A stretch of 64,000 nucleotides of DNA from Orobanche coerulescens (Eukaryota > Streptophyta > Magnoliopsida > Lamiales > Orobanchaceae). Position numbers and translations under genes: made by a program. Below the pieces are notes generated by a model. The model saw only the letters and a program-made list of their open reading frames with translations. It searched no databases and was not told the origin of the DNA. The stretch is from positions 101,062,501-101,126,500 of the forward strand of contig CM065814.1 in the NCBI GenBank assembly GCA_033398695.1, in the 5' to 3' direction. This document shows, one piece after another, positions 1 through 10,822 of this stretch (position 1 is the first letter of the stretch; each line of letters starts with the position of its first letter).

Positions 1-534
1 GATTAATCCGACGACGCCCCATGCAAGGACTCCTCCAGGCTGAGATCGTTCTCCCCATCGCTTCATTGTGAGGCAAAATGTAGCCTACGGAGGAAACAAT
101 TAAGTGAGTCGCGAGACGTAGACCATCAGACGGAATGTCGCTCGCGCACAAGACATGGTCGCGAAGGTCGGTTCCATCGAACTCCACGACCGTGCACGGT
201 TCCTCTAGGCCGAGATGGTCGGCCTTCCTCGAGGAATCTGCAAAATTGAAGATCTCAAGAACTAGTCCAAAGATCGCACGCTAAACGATTTATTTTCGTT
301 CCCTCACTTTCACCAAGTAAACAAAAACAAGGGGATAGCGGAATATACATACGACGATCGACTTTGTTCTGAAAATTTCCAATATCGGAAAGACGAACAT
401 ACAAACAAGAAATCAAATAAGGAAATACTCATTTCATTTCATTTGAAGAGATTTACAAGCACGGTCGCCTGAAGGCGAAATACAACGAAAGATGAAAAAT
501 TACAAGTAAAAAGTAAAAGCAAAGAAGAGCTTAG
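1..534 (+). other. Internal non-coding segment of the Tat element, left of the Tekay insertion
   Basis: No supported ORF. Bases 1-250 match, as reverse complement, the stretch at about 17,400-17,670 in the gag-only Tat element: both contain GATTAATCCGACGACGCCCC, and the GTCGCTCGCGCACAAGACA stretch is recognisable in both. This segment therefore lies 3' of gag(-pol) and before the antisense gene. The last five bases, CTTAG, are the left target-site copy of the Tekay insertion. Confidence 0.75.
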
Positions 535-764
535 TGTAATACCCGGTTGTAATTCAGTCATTATCATTCAGTAATATCATTCTGTAATTGTCACTCAGTA
601 ATTTTCACTCATTAATGATCATTCATCATTCATTTTCGTTCATTGTTTCCACCGTTTGGATGTAATTGTATCATATATCAATCATCATTCATCATCAATC
701 TAGTTGGAGAATTGTGTGGTGGTTATCATCGTTGCCATTTTCTTAGTGTGTTGTGTGTGAGGAG

Positions 765-1331
765 TAGCGCACGCTACGTACTCTCTTTAGCGTGCGCTAA
801 TTGAGTAAGAGTAGCGCACGCTACCTCTCAACACTAGCGCACGCTAGTATGTTTCAAGCAGGCAGTCCAGAAGGCACTGGACTGCAATTGGGTTGTAAGT
901 AGCACACGCTACGAATGGTAAGTAGCGCGCGCTAGTAGGCCGAAGTAGCGCACGCTATAGAGTCGGTGTAGCGCGCGCTAAGGACGAATCAGGCAGAGTC
1001 TAGTGGCTACTGGACTGCATTGGATAAATGCCTAACGTACGCTATGAGTGGTTTTTAGCGTACGCAAACGATGTAGTAGCGCACGCTAAATATTGTGTGT
1101 AGCGCGCGCTACCGAGATCAGATCAGAGAACAGGAGGTTTTGGACTCCAGTACTGGGCATCAAATAATTCGTTAGCGCACGCTAACCATGGATGTTAACG
1201 AACGCTAATGGCATGGTTGTAGCACACGCTACAAAAGGTACGTAGCGCACGCTACCGTGTTCGGACAGTGGGTACTGGACTACCCAAAACACCCGTTAGC
1301 GCACGCTAATAACTGGGGCTAGCGCGCGCTA
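765..1331 (+). promoter_or_regulatory. Array of 18 CpG palindromes upstream of the LTR TATA box
   Basis: Eighteen copies of a 12-bp near-palindrome, consensus TAGCGCACGCTA or TAGCGCGCGCTA, start at 765, 788, 812, 835, 900, 923, 946, 969, 1033, 1056, 1077, 1100, 1173, 1196, 1220, 1243, 1297 and 1320. Many neighbours are 20-24 bp apart, about two helical turns, often as pairs. Between groups lies a second motif, variants of TACTGGACT or CCAGTACTGG. The array stops 11 bases before the TATA box, so it fills the U3 enhancer position. Its role as a binding-site array is inferred. CpG density also makes it a likely methylation target. Confidence 0.85.
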
Positions 1332-1342
1332 AACTGGGATTA

Positions 1343-1352
1343 CTATAAATAG
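1343..1352 (+). promoter_or_regulatory. TATA box of the Tekay-like 5' LTR
   Basis: CTATAAATAG directly follows the palindrome array and is conserved in the 3' LTR (9,097-9,106). Transcription should start about 30 bp downstream, near 1,380. Confidence 0.8.
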
Positions 1353-1524
1353 GACAGTTCAGCCCTTACTTCGTCATTTATCATTTCTCTTCGTTTCTTC
1401 GGCAGTTTCGGGCGATTCCGGGCGATTTGGAGAGTGTTCTTCGAGGTGTAATCATCAATCATCATCTTCAAACTTATCTTTTGGATCAATCATCATTTCA
1501 TCATCCTCATCACATCTAATCAAG

Positions 1525-2659
1525 GTAATAATCTTCTTGGATCTAGAATTTCGAATTTTGGGTTTTTCCTTCCGATTTCTTCGTGTAAGCTTGGATTGTT
1601 GATGGAATATGTTAGATATGGATTATCTACCTTGGTTAAATGTTTCCCTACGGATTATTCAGTGTATATTTCGGATTACATAAATTTTGAGGTTTGATTC
1701 AAGAACCCCTTGGGGTTGACTTTGATGTTTTTGGGGGTTTTCGATTAGATGTTGTCGTTAACTCGAATTGTGGATTCCTATGGGATTATTGATATCACTG
1801 AAGTGTTTTGATGGTCCGAAATACTCATTTTGGTGTTGGTTTCGATATATTCGGGATTGGATATTTTCGAAGTTGTGTGGTTTGTTACGTATTCGTTAGA
1901 ATGCCCCAATGAGTTTGATTATCGTTGTATCGACTTTTGGGTTAGTCGTGTTTCGTTGCTTGATACGTGTATTGAACGGTTGTTGGTAATTATTGTTATT
2001 CAAGGTTGTTCGAGCGACCGGTATCTCGATTAGGACGTTGTTCGTGGAAGGACATTGTCATCGGTATTGAGTAAGTTAATTCTTACTCGGTTAAAAGGAT
2101 ATTCATTCCTTTTGTTGTTGGTCATTCATAATCATAACTCATTCATCATTGTATTAATCATATTGAGACTTGTAATTATCGAATAATCACTTCATTAACG
2201 AGGAACGGCGGTTCCAATCATTTCATTGAAACTATCAATCACTTCATTATCACTTTCATCTCGGTGAGTCATTCTTGACTTTGTCAGATTATTATTATTC
2301 ATTGATATTCATTATGGTCATTCTCGTTCATATGACCTTCTGGGTTCATATTGCGTGGCCGGGCGCGTAGGTGTGGAATTTTTAGTCGGGCACGCGATGG
2401 CCATGTATTGGGAGTGATACATTGGACTGTGCACACTGTAACGTACCTCCGTGAGACTAATTAGGTACAAGGACGGGTGTGTCCGGTCATCCGTCTTGTA
2501 CACTTGCACAGAACACTACGGGCGTACTATGATACCCCTCTTCAGCGTAATTCATAACTAAGGATATTCATAACTTCAGATATATCATGATTGTGTATTT
2601 TCAACCCTTGAGGATTGTTGTTCTGTGTAACTGACCCCGTTGGGGGATTTTGTTTTCAG
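1525..2659 (+). other. Possible leader intron within the LTR transcript
   Basis: A good donor (CAAG|GTAATAATC) and a pyrimidine-rich acceptor (TGTTTTCAG|GTCACGG) bound an AT-rich stretch without ORFs. The other long-LTR gypsy element has a similar AATCAAGGTAATCTTC donor at 44,659. Splicing is only a prediction. Confidence 0.3.
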
Positions 2660-3036
2660 GTCACGGCAAGGCAAAGGCACGGGAAGAGCATGCTGACGGC
2701 GAGGAGTCCCAGTGATACTAGTAGGGGCCCCAGTCATTCCGCATATTTCAGTCATTTCAGTCATTCTTATTTCTCTTCATTTGTTTTTCCGCTGCAAAAT
2801 TCCGTTTGAGATGTTATTTATTCAGGGTGGTATATTTTATCTTCATATAAAATATACTAGTATTCTGTATTGTCCTGGTGTATTGTACTTAAGCTCCTCA
2901 TCGGATTATTTGGTAATATAATGTGGTTCGGTACTACAATTATATTATTTAATCCATCAGTTTTCATTCGCCTGGTGGGTCCCAGTCGGGGGTCCACGGC
3001 ACTGTAATATCCGCCCAGTTTGGGGTGTTACAGAGT

Positions 3037-3048
3037 TGGTATCGGAGC
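3037..3048 (+). other. Primer binding site, initiator-Met tRNA type
   Basis: TGGTATCGGAGC begins five bases after the 5' LTR. It matches the usual plant gypsy site TGGTATCAGAGC except for one A-to-G change. The minus-strand chromovirus in this window has the same G variant. Confidence 0.85.
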
Positions 3049-3526
3049 GTGGTTTTGAATACTACCTTCCGAGTCATGTCTCATTTGAAATCATCGTCAT
3101 CAGACTAGTATCATTGGACTTTTGTGTCACGTGTGACCTGTGCAAATGCCGAGCCAATCAGACCAAGAACTGTAAGATTTCTAACGCCATGGTATAATTT
3201 CTGGCAAGAATCATTCATTCATAATTCACCAGTTAACAATCCCCAATCATCATTTTCATTTTGTCCAGGACGGTCATGTTAACTCGTTAATCACTCAATT
3301 CATTTCATTACTCAGTTGTTGATCAGGAAGATCATATCATTAATCTTGTTAACATGTACAAGATAATCATTTCAATAATTTCATCAGATAATCATGTCAC
3401 CTCAGTTAATCATTCATGTAATCACTGTGTTAGAGCGTGTATGCTCATTTTCATCATCTCATGTCATAATCATAACGTGATATTCATGCGGGAAATATAA
3501 TCATCATGTGACTTTCCTACTTCAGT

Positions 3527-4852
3527 ATGGAGAGGGCAAGAAGAGGACGTGGAGGACGAAGCCCTGGAGCGGGCCGAATCCCGATAACTCGTATGAATAC
3601 ACGTGCGAACGCGAGAAATAATGCTAATTCATCGGGTAGCGACGCTGCCACTCATTCACCTGGACGTGATCATTCACTATCGGGGAGTCGTACCCGGGAC
3701 ACGGCTCAGTCAGAAGGTGTCCGGGTTGACCCACTCGCTTTTATGCAGGGCATGATGACCCAAATGACCCAGATGGCACAGCTGATGGAGCCGATGCATA
3801 ACTCAGTCAATCAAAATCAACAGGCTCCTCCGCCGCCACCTCAGAGGCAAGAGAGGAATGTGAGCAGTATCATCGGCGACATCTCTCGCCAAAGGCCACC
3901 TACTTTTGAAGGCTCGTCTGAGCCGGCGGATATTATTCATTGGCTCGAACATTTCGAGAAGTTGTTTGCTATGGTAGAGTGTCCCGAAGGACACAAAGTT
4001 TCAGTTGCGGATTACTACCTGGGTAAGAGCGCACATTCTTGGTGGTTGTCGTTGAAGCCCACCGAAGGATCATGTACTTGGGATCAGTTCAAAACTCTCA
4101 TGATGGAGAGGTATTATCCAGCCCCACTCAGGGAAGCTAAATTGTCGGAATTACTCACTCCCGACCCCTCAGCAGACGAGGATGTTCTCGCCATTGCCGA
4201 AAAATTTCAGGAACTTCTTCCGTTCGCCTCATCTATCATTCATTCCGAGGCAGATAAGATTAAGTATTTCAGCAAGAGGCTGAAACCCCGTATGAGACTG
4301 CAGTTGCTTAATCATCATTGTACCACGTTGGCCGAATTCATTGAGAAAGCTCTTACCTATGAGCTTACTACTAAGGAGATTGCTAAGCAGCAACCTTCAT
4401 CTGCTAGCAAGAAGTCCAAGAACCGTAACCAGTCTGACGGCAGTCAGGCCACTTTCAAGAAACCTCGTGCGGGCTCTGCTTTTTCGGAGCGACCTCCTGT
4501 GACGCTTAAGCCCGCGGAATCTCAATCACGAGCGGCCAATTCGGCCATCACCTATTTTAACTGTGGGGATCTTGGTCATGTCAGCACCAAGTGTCCGAGA
4601 CAGTCTGTCACGTGCCATAATTGCGGAATTGTTTGGCATAAGGCCCGTTTTTGCCGTAGGGACTCCAAACCTACTCCGACGTCATCTCAGGTCCCGAAGC
4701 AATCAGCTGTCCAGAATCAAGCTACTCAGTCAGCGTCGTTTAAGACGACAGGAGCGAACAAGGGTGGATCCTTTAGCCATCAGACGGGAGCATCCGGTGC
4801 CGGGACTAGCAAGCCCCAGATTTATGAGATGAAGAAGGCCGATGATCCATAG
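3527..4852 (+). CDS. gag: Gag of the Tekay-like element
   Basis: A 441-codon gag that forms the particle and binds element RNA. The first ~110 residues are low-complexity (Arg, Gly, Ser, Gln and Pro runs). The retrotransposon gag domain (about residues 120-290) shows the typical W..L...F....V and F...YYP pattern. Two zinc knuckles follow near 343-375. The second, CHNCGIVWHKARFC, keeps its C-C-H-C ligands but has W where G usually precedes the His. In the first, the expected leading Cys is Tyr, so it probably binds zinc poorly. The ORF ends at TAG 4,850-4,852 and pol continues in the same frame, so this stop probably interrupts one gag-pol polyprotein. The start is the first ATG after a long leader. 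Confidence 0.92.
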   Translation: MERARRGRGGRSPGAGRIPITRMNTRANARNNANSSGSDAATHSPGRDHSLSGSRTRDTAQSEGVRVDPLAFMQGMMTQMTQMAQLMEPMHNSVNQNQQAPPPPPQRQERNVSSIIGDISRQRPPTFEGSSEPADIIHWLEHFEKLFAMVECPEGHKVSVADYYLGKSAHSWWLSLKPTEGSCTWDQFKTLMMERYYPAPLREAKLSELLTPDPSADEDVLAIAEKFQELLPFASSIIHSEADKIKYFSKRLKPRMRLQLLNHHCTTLAEFIEKALTYELTTKEIAKQQPSSASKKSKNRNQSDGSQATFKKPRAGSAFSERPPVTLKPAESQSRAANSAITYFNCGDLGHVSTKCPRQSVTCHNCGIVWHKARFCRRDSKPTPTSSQVPKQSAVQNQATQSASFKTTGANKGGSFSHQTGASGAGTSKPQIYEMKKADDP

Positions 4853-4858
4853 GCCCGA

Positions 4859-6730
4859 ATGATCTCAGGTATACTCGATATTCTATCTCAACTTGTGTGT
4901 ACCCTTTTTGATACTGGTGCATCACATTCATTCATTTCCGAGTCATGTTTGAGTAGACTACGTCTGGGTAGTGCTACTAGTTGTGAGCCTTATGTCATTG
5001 GTCTACCTGATGGTAGACGAATTATCGGAAATCATGAGATTCAGAACTGTCCGATTCAGCTTCATGGACGTGTATGGCCAACGGACCTAATCGTGGTAGA
5101 TTTGCCGAGAGACGACGTCATCTTGGGTATTGATTGGATGGATCGTCATGATGCCATCATTAGTGTCCGTAAGCGTATGGTCACTATTATTTCAGACGAT
5201 GGGGTCGAATGTGTGTTTCAGGGAGGTAATCCCGGCTGTTCTGGAAGAGTTATTAATTTGATGAAAGCGGTGAGATTACTCAATCAGGGGTGTGTTGGTT
5301 ATTGGTGCTATATGACCAAAACCGAGAAATCATCAGTAATGTTGACGGATATTCCAGTAGTGAGGGAATATGCCGATGTTTTTCCAGACGAGTTACCTGG
5401 TTTGCCTCCACAGAGAGATGTAGAATTCACGATTGAGTTGGAGCCCGGTACGTCCCCGATATCGAAGGCACCGTACCGAATGGCCCCGACCGAAATGCGG
5501 GAGTTGAAGAATCAACTTGAGGAGTTATTCGAGAAGGGTTATATCCGATCGAGTGCGTCCCCGTGGGGAGCACCAGTGTTGTTTGTCAAGAAGAAGGATG
5601 GTTCATTTCTCTTATGTATTGATTATCGGGAGTTGAACAGGGTGACGATCAAGAATAAGTATCCTCTACCCCGTATCGAAGATCTTTTGGATCAACTTCA
5701 GGGAGTTTCAGTATTTTCCAAGATCGACTTAAGATCTGGATATCATCAGTTACGGATTCGAGAGTCGGATATCGCGAGGACATCGTTTCGTACGCGCTAT
5801 GGTCATTATGAGTTCGTAGTTATGCCGTTCGGGCTAACTAACGCACCTACGGTATTCATGGAGCTAATGAATCGGGTTTTCATCGACTTTTTGGATCGGT
5901 TTGTGGTTGTCTTCATTGATGACATCTTGATTTATTCTCGTGACCGAGAGGAGCACGAGGTTCACCTTCATCAGGTTCTCGACGTGTTGAGACGAGAGCA
6001 ACTTTATGGAAAGTTTTCCAAATGTGAGTTCTGGATGTCCGAAGTAACTTTCCTCGAGCATGTAATTTCATCAGATGGAGTGCGTGTTGATCCTCAGAAG
6101 ACGGAGGCTATCCAAGATTGGTTACCTCCGAAGAATGTTAAGGAAATCCGAAGCTTTCTCGGATTAGCCGGTTATTATCGGCGGTTTGTGGAAGGATTTT
6201 CTAAAATCGCTCAACCCTTGACGAACTTGTTGCGGAATGACAATAAATACATGTGGTCTGACGCGTGTCAACGGAGTTTTGAGGAACTCAAGAGCCGGTT
6301 AATGTCAGCACCTGTACTTTCCTTGCCGCAAGGGACGGAAGGATTTGTGGTTTATAGTGATGCGTCCAGGCAGGGTCTCGGATGTGTACTCATGCAGAAC
6401 GGGAAGGTTATTGCCTATGCTTCACGGCAATTGAGACCTTACGAGGTTAATTATCCGACCCACGACTTGGATCTAGCAGCCGTGGTGTTCGCTTTGAAAA
6501 TTTGGCGTCATTACCTTTATGGCGTTACTTGTCAGATATTCACCGATCATAAGAGTTTAAAGTATATATTTACTCAGAAGGAGTTAAATATGCGACAGAG
6601 ACGGTGGTTGGAACTAATCAAAGATTACGATATCGAGATCCTTTACCACCCGGGCAAGGCGAACGTTGTCGCCGACGCCTTGAGTCGTAAGTCCGTTCAG
6701 GAGCAGATGCTTGCTCGTTTAACAGTTTAG
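4859..6730 (+). CDS. pol: Protease, reverse transcriptase and RNase H of the Tekay-like element
   Basis: 623 codons in the same frame as gag. The aspartic protease site DTGAS lies at about residues 18-22, with GIDWM further on. RT starts near residue 165 and has [15 protein letters not shown], a YRELN motif, the LRSGYHQ segment and the catalytic FIDDIL near 351-356. RNase H begins near 495 with YSDAS and includes a TDHKSLKYI segment. The ORF ends at TAG 6,728-6,730, and homologous pol sequence continues in frame to integrase, so the stop is a nonsense change. Alignment suggests each TAG was CAG, but that is inferred from the family pattern, not shown here. Confidence 0.93.
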   Translation: MISGILDILSQLVCTLFDTGASHSFISESCLSRLRLGSATSCEPYVIGLPDGRRIIGNHEIQNCPIQLHGRVWPTDLIVVDLPRDDVILGIDWMDRHDAIISVRKRMVTIISDDGVECVFQGGNPGCSGRVINLMKAVRLLNQGCVGYWCYMTKTEKSSVMLTDIPVVREYADVFPDELPGLPPQRDVEFTIELEPGTSPISKAPYRMAPTEMRELKNQLEELFEKGYIRSSASPWGAPVLFVKKKDGSFLLCIDYRELNRVTIKNKYPLPRIEDLLDQLQGVSVFSKIDLRSGYHQLRIRESDIARTSFRTRYGHYEFVVMPFGLTNAPTVFMELMNRVFIDFLDRFVVVFIDDILIYSRDREEHEVHLHQVLDVLRREQLYGKFSKCEFWMSEVTFLEHVISSDGVRVDPQKTEAIQDWLPPKNVKEIRSFLGLAGYYRRFVEGFSKIAQPLTNLLRNDNKYMWSDACQRSFEELKSRLMSAPVLSLPQGTEGFVVYSDASRQGLGCVLMQNGKVIAYASRQLRPYEVNYPTHDLDLAAVVFALKIWRHYLYGVTCQIFTDHKSLKYIFTQKELNMRQRRWLELIKDYDIEILYHPGKANVVADALSRKSVQEQMLARLTV

Positions 6731-6802
6731 AAGGAGCTTCAGCAGGAATTTCTTAGACCCGAGATCGAGGTCTGGCTTCAGCGAGTTCAGGGACAGCTTT
6801 GT

Positions 6803-8098
6803 ATGTTAGAGATTTCATCGTCACTTGAGGAGGCAATCAGACAGAATCAGGGTTCAGACCCATCATTGATGCGCATCCGTGAGGATGTGGCTCAAGGGAA
6901 AGCCCTTGGATTCGTGGTCCACGAGGATGGACTTTTGAGGTTTAAGAATCGGTTGTGCGTACCGGCGAATGATGAGTTGAAAGACTCGATTTTGAGAGAA
7001 GCTCATGCTACCCCTTATTCTGTTCATCCGGGGTCCAGCAAGATGTACAAGGACTTGAAACAAAATTACTGGTGGAGTAATATGAAGCGAGAAGTCGCGG
7101 AATTTGTTTCGAGATGCTTAACCTGTCAGCAAGTTAAGATTGAACATCAGCGACCGGCGGGTATGCTGAAACCTTTACCTATTCCAGAGTGGAAGTGGGA
7201 GGACATTTCTATGGATTTCATCACGAGTTTGCCGACGAGTCGTCGTGGCATGAATACGATCTGGGTGATTATGGACCGCTTAACTAAATACGCTCATTTC
7301 CTTGAGATTAAGGATACTTGGGATCCCGAGAGACTTGCCCAGTTATTCATCAAAGAGATAGTGAGACTGCACGGTACTCCTAAAAGTATCGTTTCCGATC
7401 GTGACGGACGGTTTGTGTCTCATTTTTGGAAATCAGTCAATCGTGCTATGGGAACTCAGATTAATCTCAGTACCGCTTTTCATCCTCAGTCCGACGGGCA
7501 ATCAGAGAGGACTATTCAGACACTAGAGGACATGTTGAGGGCATGCGTCCTCGATTGGAAAGACGATTGGGAAGCCCAACTACCATTGATCGAGTTCACG
7601 TATAATAATAGTTGGCATGCTTCGATTAAGATGGCACCTTACGAGGCCTTGTATGGTCGTCGTTGTCGATCTCCGTTGTGTTGGGACGACCTATCAGAAT
7701 CAATCGGCACCGAGCCCGATATGTTTATAGCCGCCCGTGAGAAGGTAGCTTTGATCAGGAGCCGTTTGTTGACCGCTCAGAGTCGACAGAAATCATATGC
7801 AGATAACCGTCGTCGACCTTTAGAGTTCGAATCAGGTGACCATGTTTTGGTCAAGGTATCCCCGAGTCGTGGTATCTTCCGTTTCGGGAAGAGGGGAAAG
7901 TTGAGTCCGAGATTCATTGGACCGTTTGAGATTTTGGATCGAGTAGGCGAGTTAGCTTATCGACTGGATTTACCTCCGGCGTTGAGCCGAATTCATAATG
8001 TGTTTTACGTCTCTCAGTTGCGGAAGTATGTTGCCGACCCGAGTCACATACTTCAGTTCGACGAAATCGAGATCGCGGATGATCATTCATACGAGTAG
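6803..8098 (+). CDS. int: Integrase of the Tekay-like element
   Basis: Same frame as gag and pol; the region probably begins right after 6,730, the ATG at 6,803 being only the first Met. It inserts the cDNA into host chromatin. The zinc domain HHCC is seen as HPGSSKMY with CLTCQQ (about residues 74-112). The catalytic DDE residues are D in MDFITS, D in SDRDGRF and E in DGQSERTIQT. A GPF-containing module (SPRFIGPFEILD) and an HNVFYVSQL segment follow. The frame hits TAG at 8,096-8,098, before the C-terminal tail. Confidence 0.93.
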   Translation: MLEISSSLEEAIRQNQGSDPSLMRIREDVAQGKALGFVVHEDGLLRFKNRLCVPANDELKDSILREAHATPYSVHPGSSKMYKDLKQNYWWSNMKREVAEFVSRCLTCQQVKIEHQRPAGMLKPLPIPEWKWEDISMDFITSLPTSRRGMNTIWVIMDRLTKYAHFLEIKDTWDPERLAQLFIKEIVRLHGTPKSIVSDRDGRFVSHFWKSVNRAMGTQINLSTAFHPQSDGQSERTIQTLEDMLRACVLDWKDDWEAQLPLIEFTYNNSWHASIKMAPYEALYGRRCRSPLCWDDLSESIGTEPDMFIAAREKVALIRSRLLTAQSRQKSYADNRRRPLEFESGDHVLVKVSPSRGIFRFGKRGKLSPRFIGPFEILDRVGELAYRLDLPPALSRIHNVFYVSQLRKYVADPSHILQFDEIEIADDHSYE

Positions 8099-8254
8099 CG
8101 TCCTGTACGAGTTTTAGAGTGGCGAATCAAACAGTTGAGGAACAAGACAATTCCTTTGGTCAAGATTCAGTGGTCTAGACACGGAGTCGAAGAGGCTACT
8201 TGGGAAACCGAGGAGGGTATGCGGGAGAATCATCCCGAGTTGTTTGACCCTTAG
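8099..8254 (+). pseudogene. Chromodomain-like C-terminal tail of integrase, cut off by an in-frame stop
   Basis: After the TAG at 8,096 the same frame stays open for 51 codons to TAG 8,252-8,254. It contains LRNKTIPLVKIQW and EEATWET, the signature of the divergent chromodomain at the integrase end of Tekay-type chromoviruses, which helps direct insertion to particular chromatin. It is probably not translated in this copy. Confidence 0.8.
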
Positions 8255-8275
8255 TTTCGGGGACGAAACTCTTTT

Positions 8276-8284
8276 AAGGGGGGG
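8276..8284 (+). other. Polypurine tract of the Tekay-like element
   Basis: A run of two A and seven G lies four bases before the 3' LTR at 8,289, the expected place for plus-strand DNA priming. Confidence 0.8.
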
Positions 8285-8288
8285 TGTA

Positions 8289-10785
8289 TGTAATACCCAG
8301 TTGTAATTCAGTCATTATCATTCAGTAATATCATTCTGTAATTGTCACTCAGTAATTTTCACTCATTAATGATCATTCATCATTCATTTTCGTTCATTGT
8401 TTCCACCGTTCGGATGTAATTGTATCGTATATCAATCATCATTCATCATCAATCTAGTTGGAGAATCGTGTGGTTGTTATCATCGTTGCCATTTTCTTAG
8501 TGTGCTGTGTGTGAGGAGTAGCGCACGCTACGTACTCTCTTTAGCGTGCGCTAATTGAGTACGAGTAGCGCACGCTACCTCTCAACACTAGCGCACGCTA
8601 GTATGTTTCAAGCAGGCAGTCCAGAAGGCACTGGACTGCAGTTGGGTTGTAAGTAGCGCACACTACGAATGGTAAGTAGCACGCGCTAGTAGGCCGAAGT
8701 AGCGCACGCTATACAGTCGGTGTAGCGCGCGCTAAGGATGAATCAGGCAGAGTCCAGTGGCTACTGGACTGCATTGGATAAATGCCTAACGTACGCTATG
8801 AGTGGTTTTTAGTGTACGCAAACGGTGTAGTAGCGCACGCTAAATATTGTGTGTAGCGCGCGCTACCGAGATCAGATCAGAGAACAAGAGGTTCTGGACT
8901 CCAGTACTGGGCATCAAATAATTCGTTAGCGCACGCTAACCATGGGTGTTAACGCACGCTAATGGCATGGTTGTAGCGCACGCTACAAAAGGTACGTAGC
9001 GCACGCTACCGTGTTCGGACAGTGGGTACTGGACTACCCAAAACACCCGATAGCGCACGCTAAGAACTGGGGCTAGCGCGCGCTAAACTGGGATTACTAT
9101 AAATAGGACAGTTCAGCCCTTACTTCGTCATTTGTCATTTCTCTTCGTTTCTTCGGCGGTTTCGGGCGATTCCGAGCGATTTGGAGAGTGTTCTTCGAGG
9201 TGTAATCATCAATCATCATCTTCAACTTATCTTTTGTATTAATCATCATTTCATCATCCTCATCACATCTAATCAAGGTAATAATCTTCTTGGATCTAGA
9301 ATTTCGAATTTTGGGTTTTTCCTTTCGATTTCTTCGTGTAAGATTGGATTGTTGATGGAATATGTTAGATATGGATTATCTACCTTGGTTAAATGTTTCC
9401 CTACGGATTATTCAGTGTATATTTCGGATTTCATAAATTTTGAGGTTTGATTCAAGAACACCTTGGGGTTGTCTTTGATGTTTTTGGGGGTTTTCGATTA
9501 GATGTTGTCGTTAACTCGAATTGTGGATTCCTATGGGATTATTGATATCATTGAAGTGTTTTGATGGTCCGAAATACTCATTTTGGTGTTGGTTTCGATA
9601 TATTCGGGATTGGATATTTTCGAAGTTGTGTGGTTTTTTACGTATTCGTTAGAATGCCCCAATGAGTTTGATTATCGTTGTATCGACTTTTGGGTTAGTC
9701 GTGTTTCGTTGCTTGATACGTGTACTGAACGGTTGTTGGTAATTATTGTTATTCAAGGTTTTTCGAGCGACCGGTATCTCGATTAGGACGTTGTTCGTGG
9801 AAGGACATTGTCATCGGTATTGAGTAAGTTAATTCTTACTCGGTTAAAAGGATATTCATTCCTTTTGTTGTTGATCATTCATAATCATAACTCATTCATC
9901 ATTGTATTAATCATATTGAGACTTGTAATTGTCGAATAATCACTTCATTAACGAGGAACGGTGGTTCCAATTATTTCATTGAAACTATCAATCACTTCAT
10001 TATCACTTTCATCTCGGTGAGTCATTCTTGACTTTGTCAGATTATTATTATTTATTGATATTCATTATGGTCATTCTCGTTCATATGACCTTCTGGGTTC
10101 ATATTGCGTGGCCGGGTGCGGATGTGTAGAATTTTTAGTCGGGCACGCGATGGCCATGTATTGGGAGTGATACATTGGACTGTGCACACGGTAACGTACC
10201 TTCGTGAGACTAATTAGGTACAAGGACGGGTGTGTCCGGTCATCCATCTTGTACACTTGCACAGAACACTACGGGCGTACTATGATACTCCTCTTCAGCG
10301 TAATTCATAACTAAGGATATTCATAACTTCAGATATATCATGATTGTGTATTTTTAACCCTTGAGTATTGTTGTTCTGTGTAACTGACCCCGTTTGGGGA
10401 TTTTGTTTTCAGGTCACGACAAGGCAAAGGCACAGAAAGAGCATGCTGACGGCGAGGAGTCCCAGTGATACTAGTAGGGGGCCCCAGTCATTCCGCATAT
10501 TTCAGTCATTTCAGTCATTCTTATTTCTCTTCATTTGTTTTTCCGCTGCAAAATTCCGTTTGAGATGTTATTTATTCAGGGTGGTATATTTTATCTTCAT
10601 ATAAAATATACTAGTATTCTGCATTGTCCTGGTGTATTGTACTTAAGCTCCTCATCTGAGTAATGGTAATATAATGTGGTTCGGTACTACAATTATATTA
10701 TTTAATCCATCAGTTTTCATTCGCCTGGTGGGTCCCAGTTGGGGGTCTACGGCACTGTAATATCCGCCTAGTTTGGGGTGTTACA
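8289..10785 (+). repeat. 3' LTR of the Tekay-like element
   Basis: A 2,497-bp copy of 535-3,032 with the same ends, palindrome array (8,519-9,085) and TATA box (9,097-9,106). Followed by CTCAG, the right target-site copy. The ORFs within are LTR noise. Confidence 0.95.
8519..9085 (+). promoter_or_regulatory. Palindrome array in the Tekay-like 3' LTR
   Basis: The same spaced TAGCGCACGCTA series as in the 5' LTR, ending 11 bases before the TATA box. Several copies have base changes relative to the 5' LTR in both directions; for example some half-sites imperfect in one LTR are perfect in the other. Confidence 0.85.
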
Positions 10786-10822
10786 CTCAGGGATCGGCGT
10801 TCGCTCCCTCGCTAGCAGGAGG

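Larger units (their letters stand above)
535..3032 (+). repeat. 5' LTR of the Tekay-like element
   Basis: A 2,498-bp LTR starting TGTAATACCC and ending GGGGTGTTACA. It holds a palindrome array (765-1,331), a TATA box (1,343), and a long transcribed part rich in ATCATTCATT-type sequence. The 3' copy matches throughout. The small ORFs inside it are not conserved genes. Confidence 0.95.
535..10785 (+). mobile_element. Complete Tekay-like Ty3/gypsy retrotransposon
   Basis: A 10.25-kb element with both LTRs (535-3,032 and 8,289-10,785), an initiator-Met-type primer binding site, gag, protease, RT, RNase H and integrase in order, a chromodomain-like tail, and a purine tract before the 3' LTR. The flanking pentamers are CTTAG (530-534) and CTCAG (10,786-10,790), a target-site duplication with one mismatch. 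By eye the LTRs differ by scattered single bases, a few percent at most (not counted). It inserted into the internal region of the Tat element. All coding parts share one reading frame, but TAG codons at 4,850, 6,728 and 8,096 break it, so this copy is probably not autonomous. The clade call rests on the pol motifs and integrase tail. Confidence 0.93.

Noticed and set aside
765..1331. Regularly spaced short repeats resembling a CRISPR array
   Set aside because: Repeat is only 12 bp, palindromic and variable, spacers are irregular, the setting is a plant LTR, and no cas genes exist.
1830..2033. 67-codon ORF present in both Tekay LTRs (also 9,583-9,786)
   Set aside because: Duplicated because the LTRs are; no domain, in the transcribed LTR part. 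Identity between LTRs reflects age, not selection.
3037..3048. A tRNA gene at primer binding sites
   Set aside because: Only 12-18 bp complementary to tRNA 3' ends; no cloverleaf.
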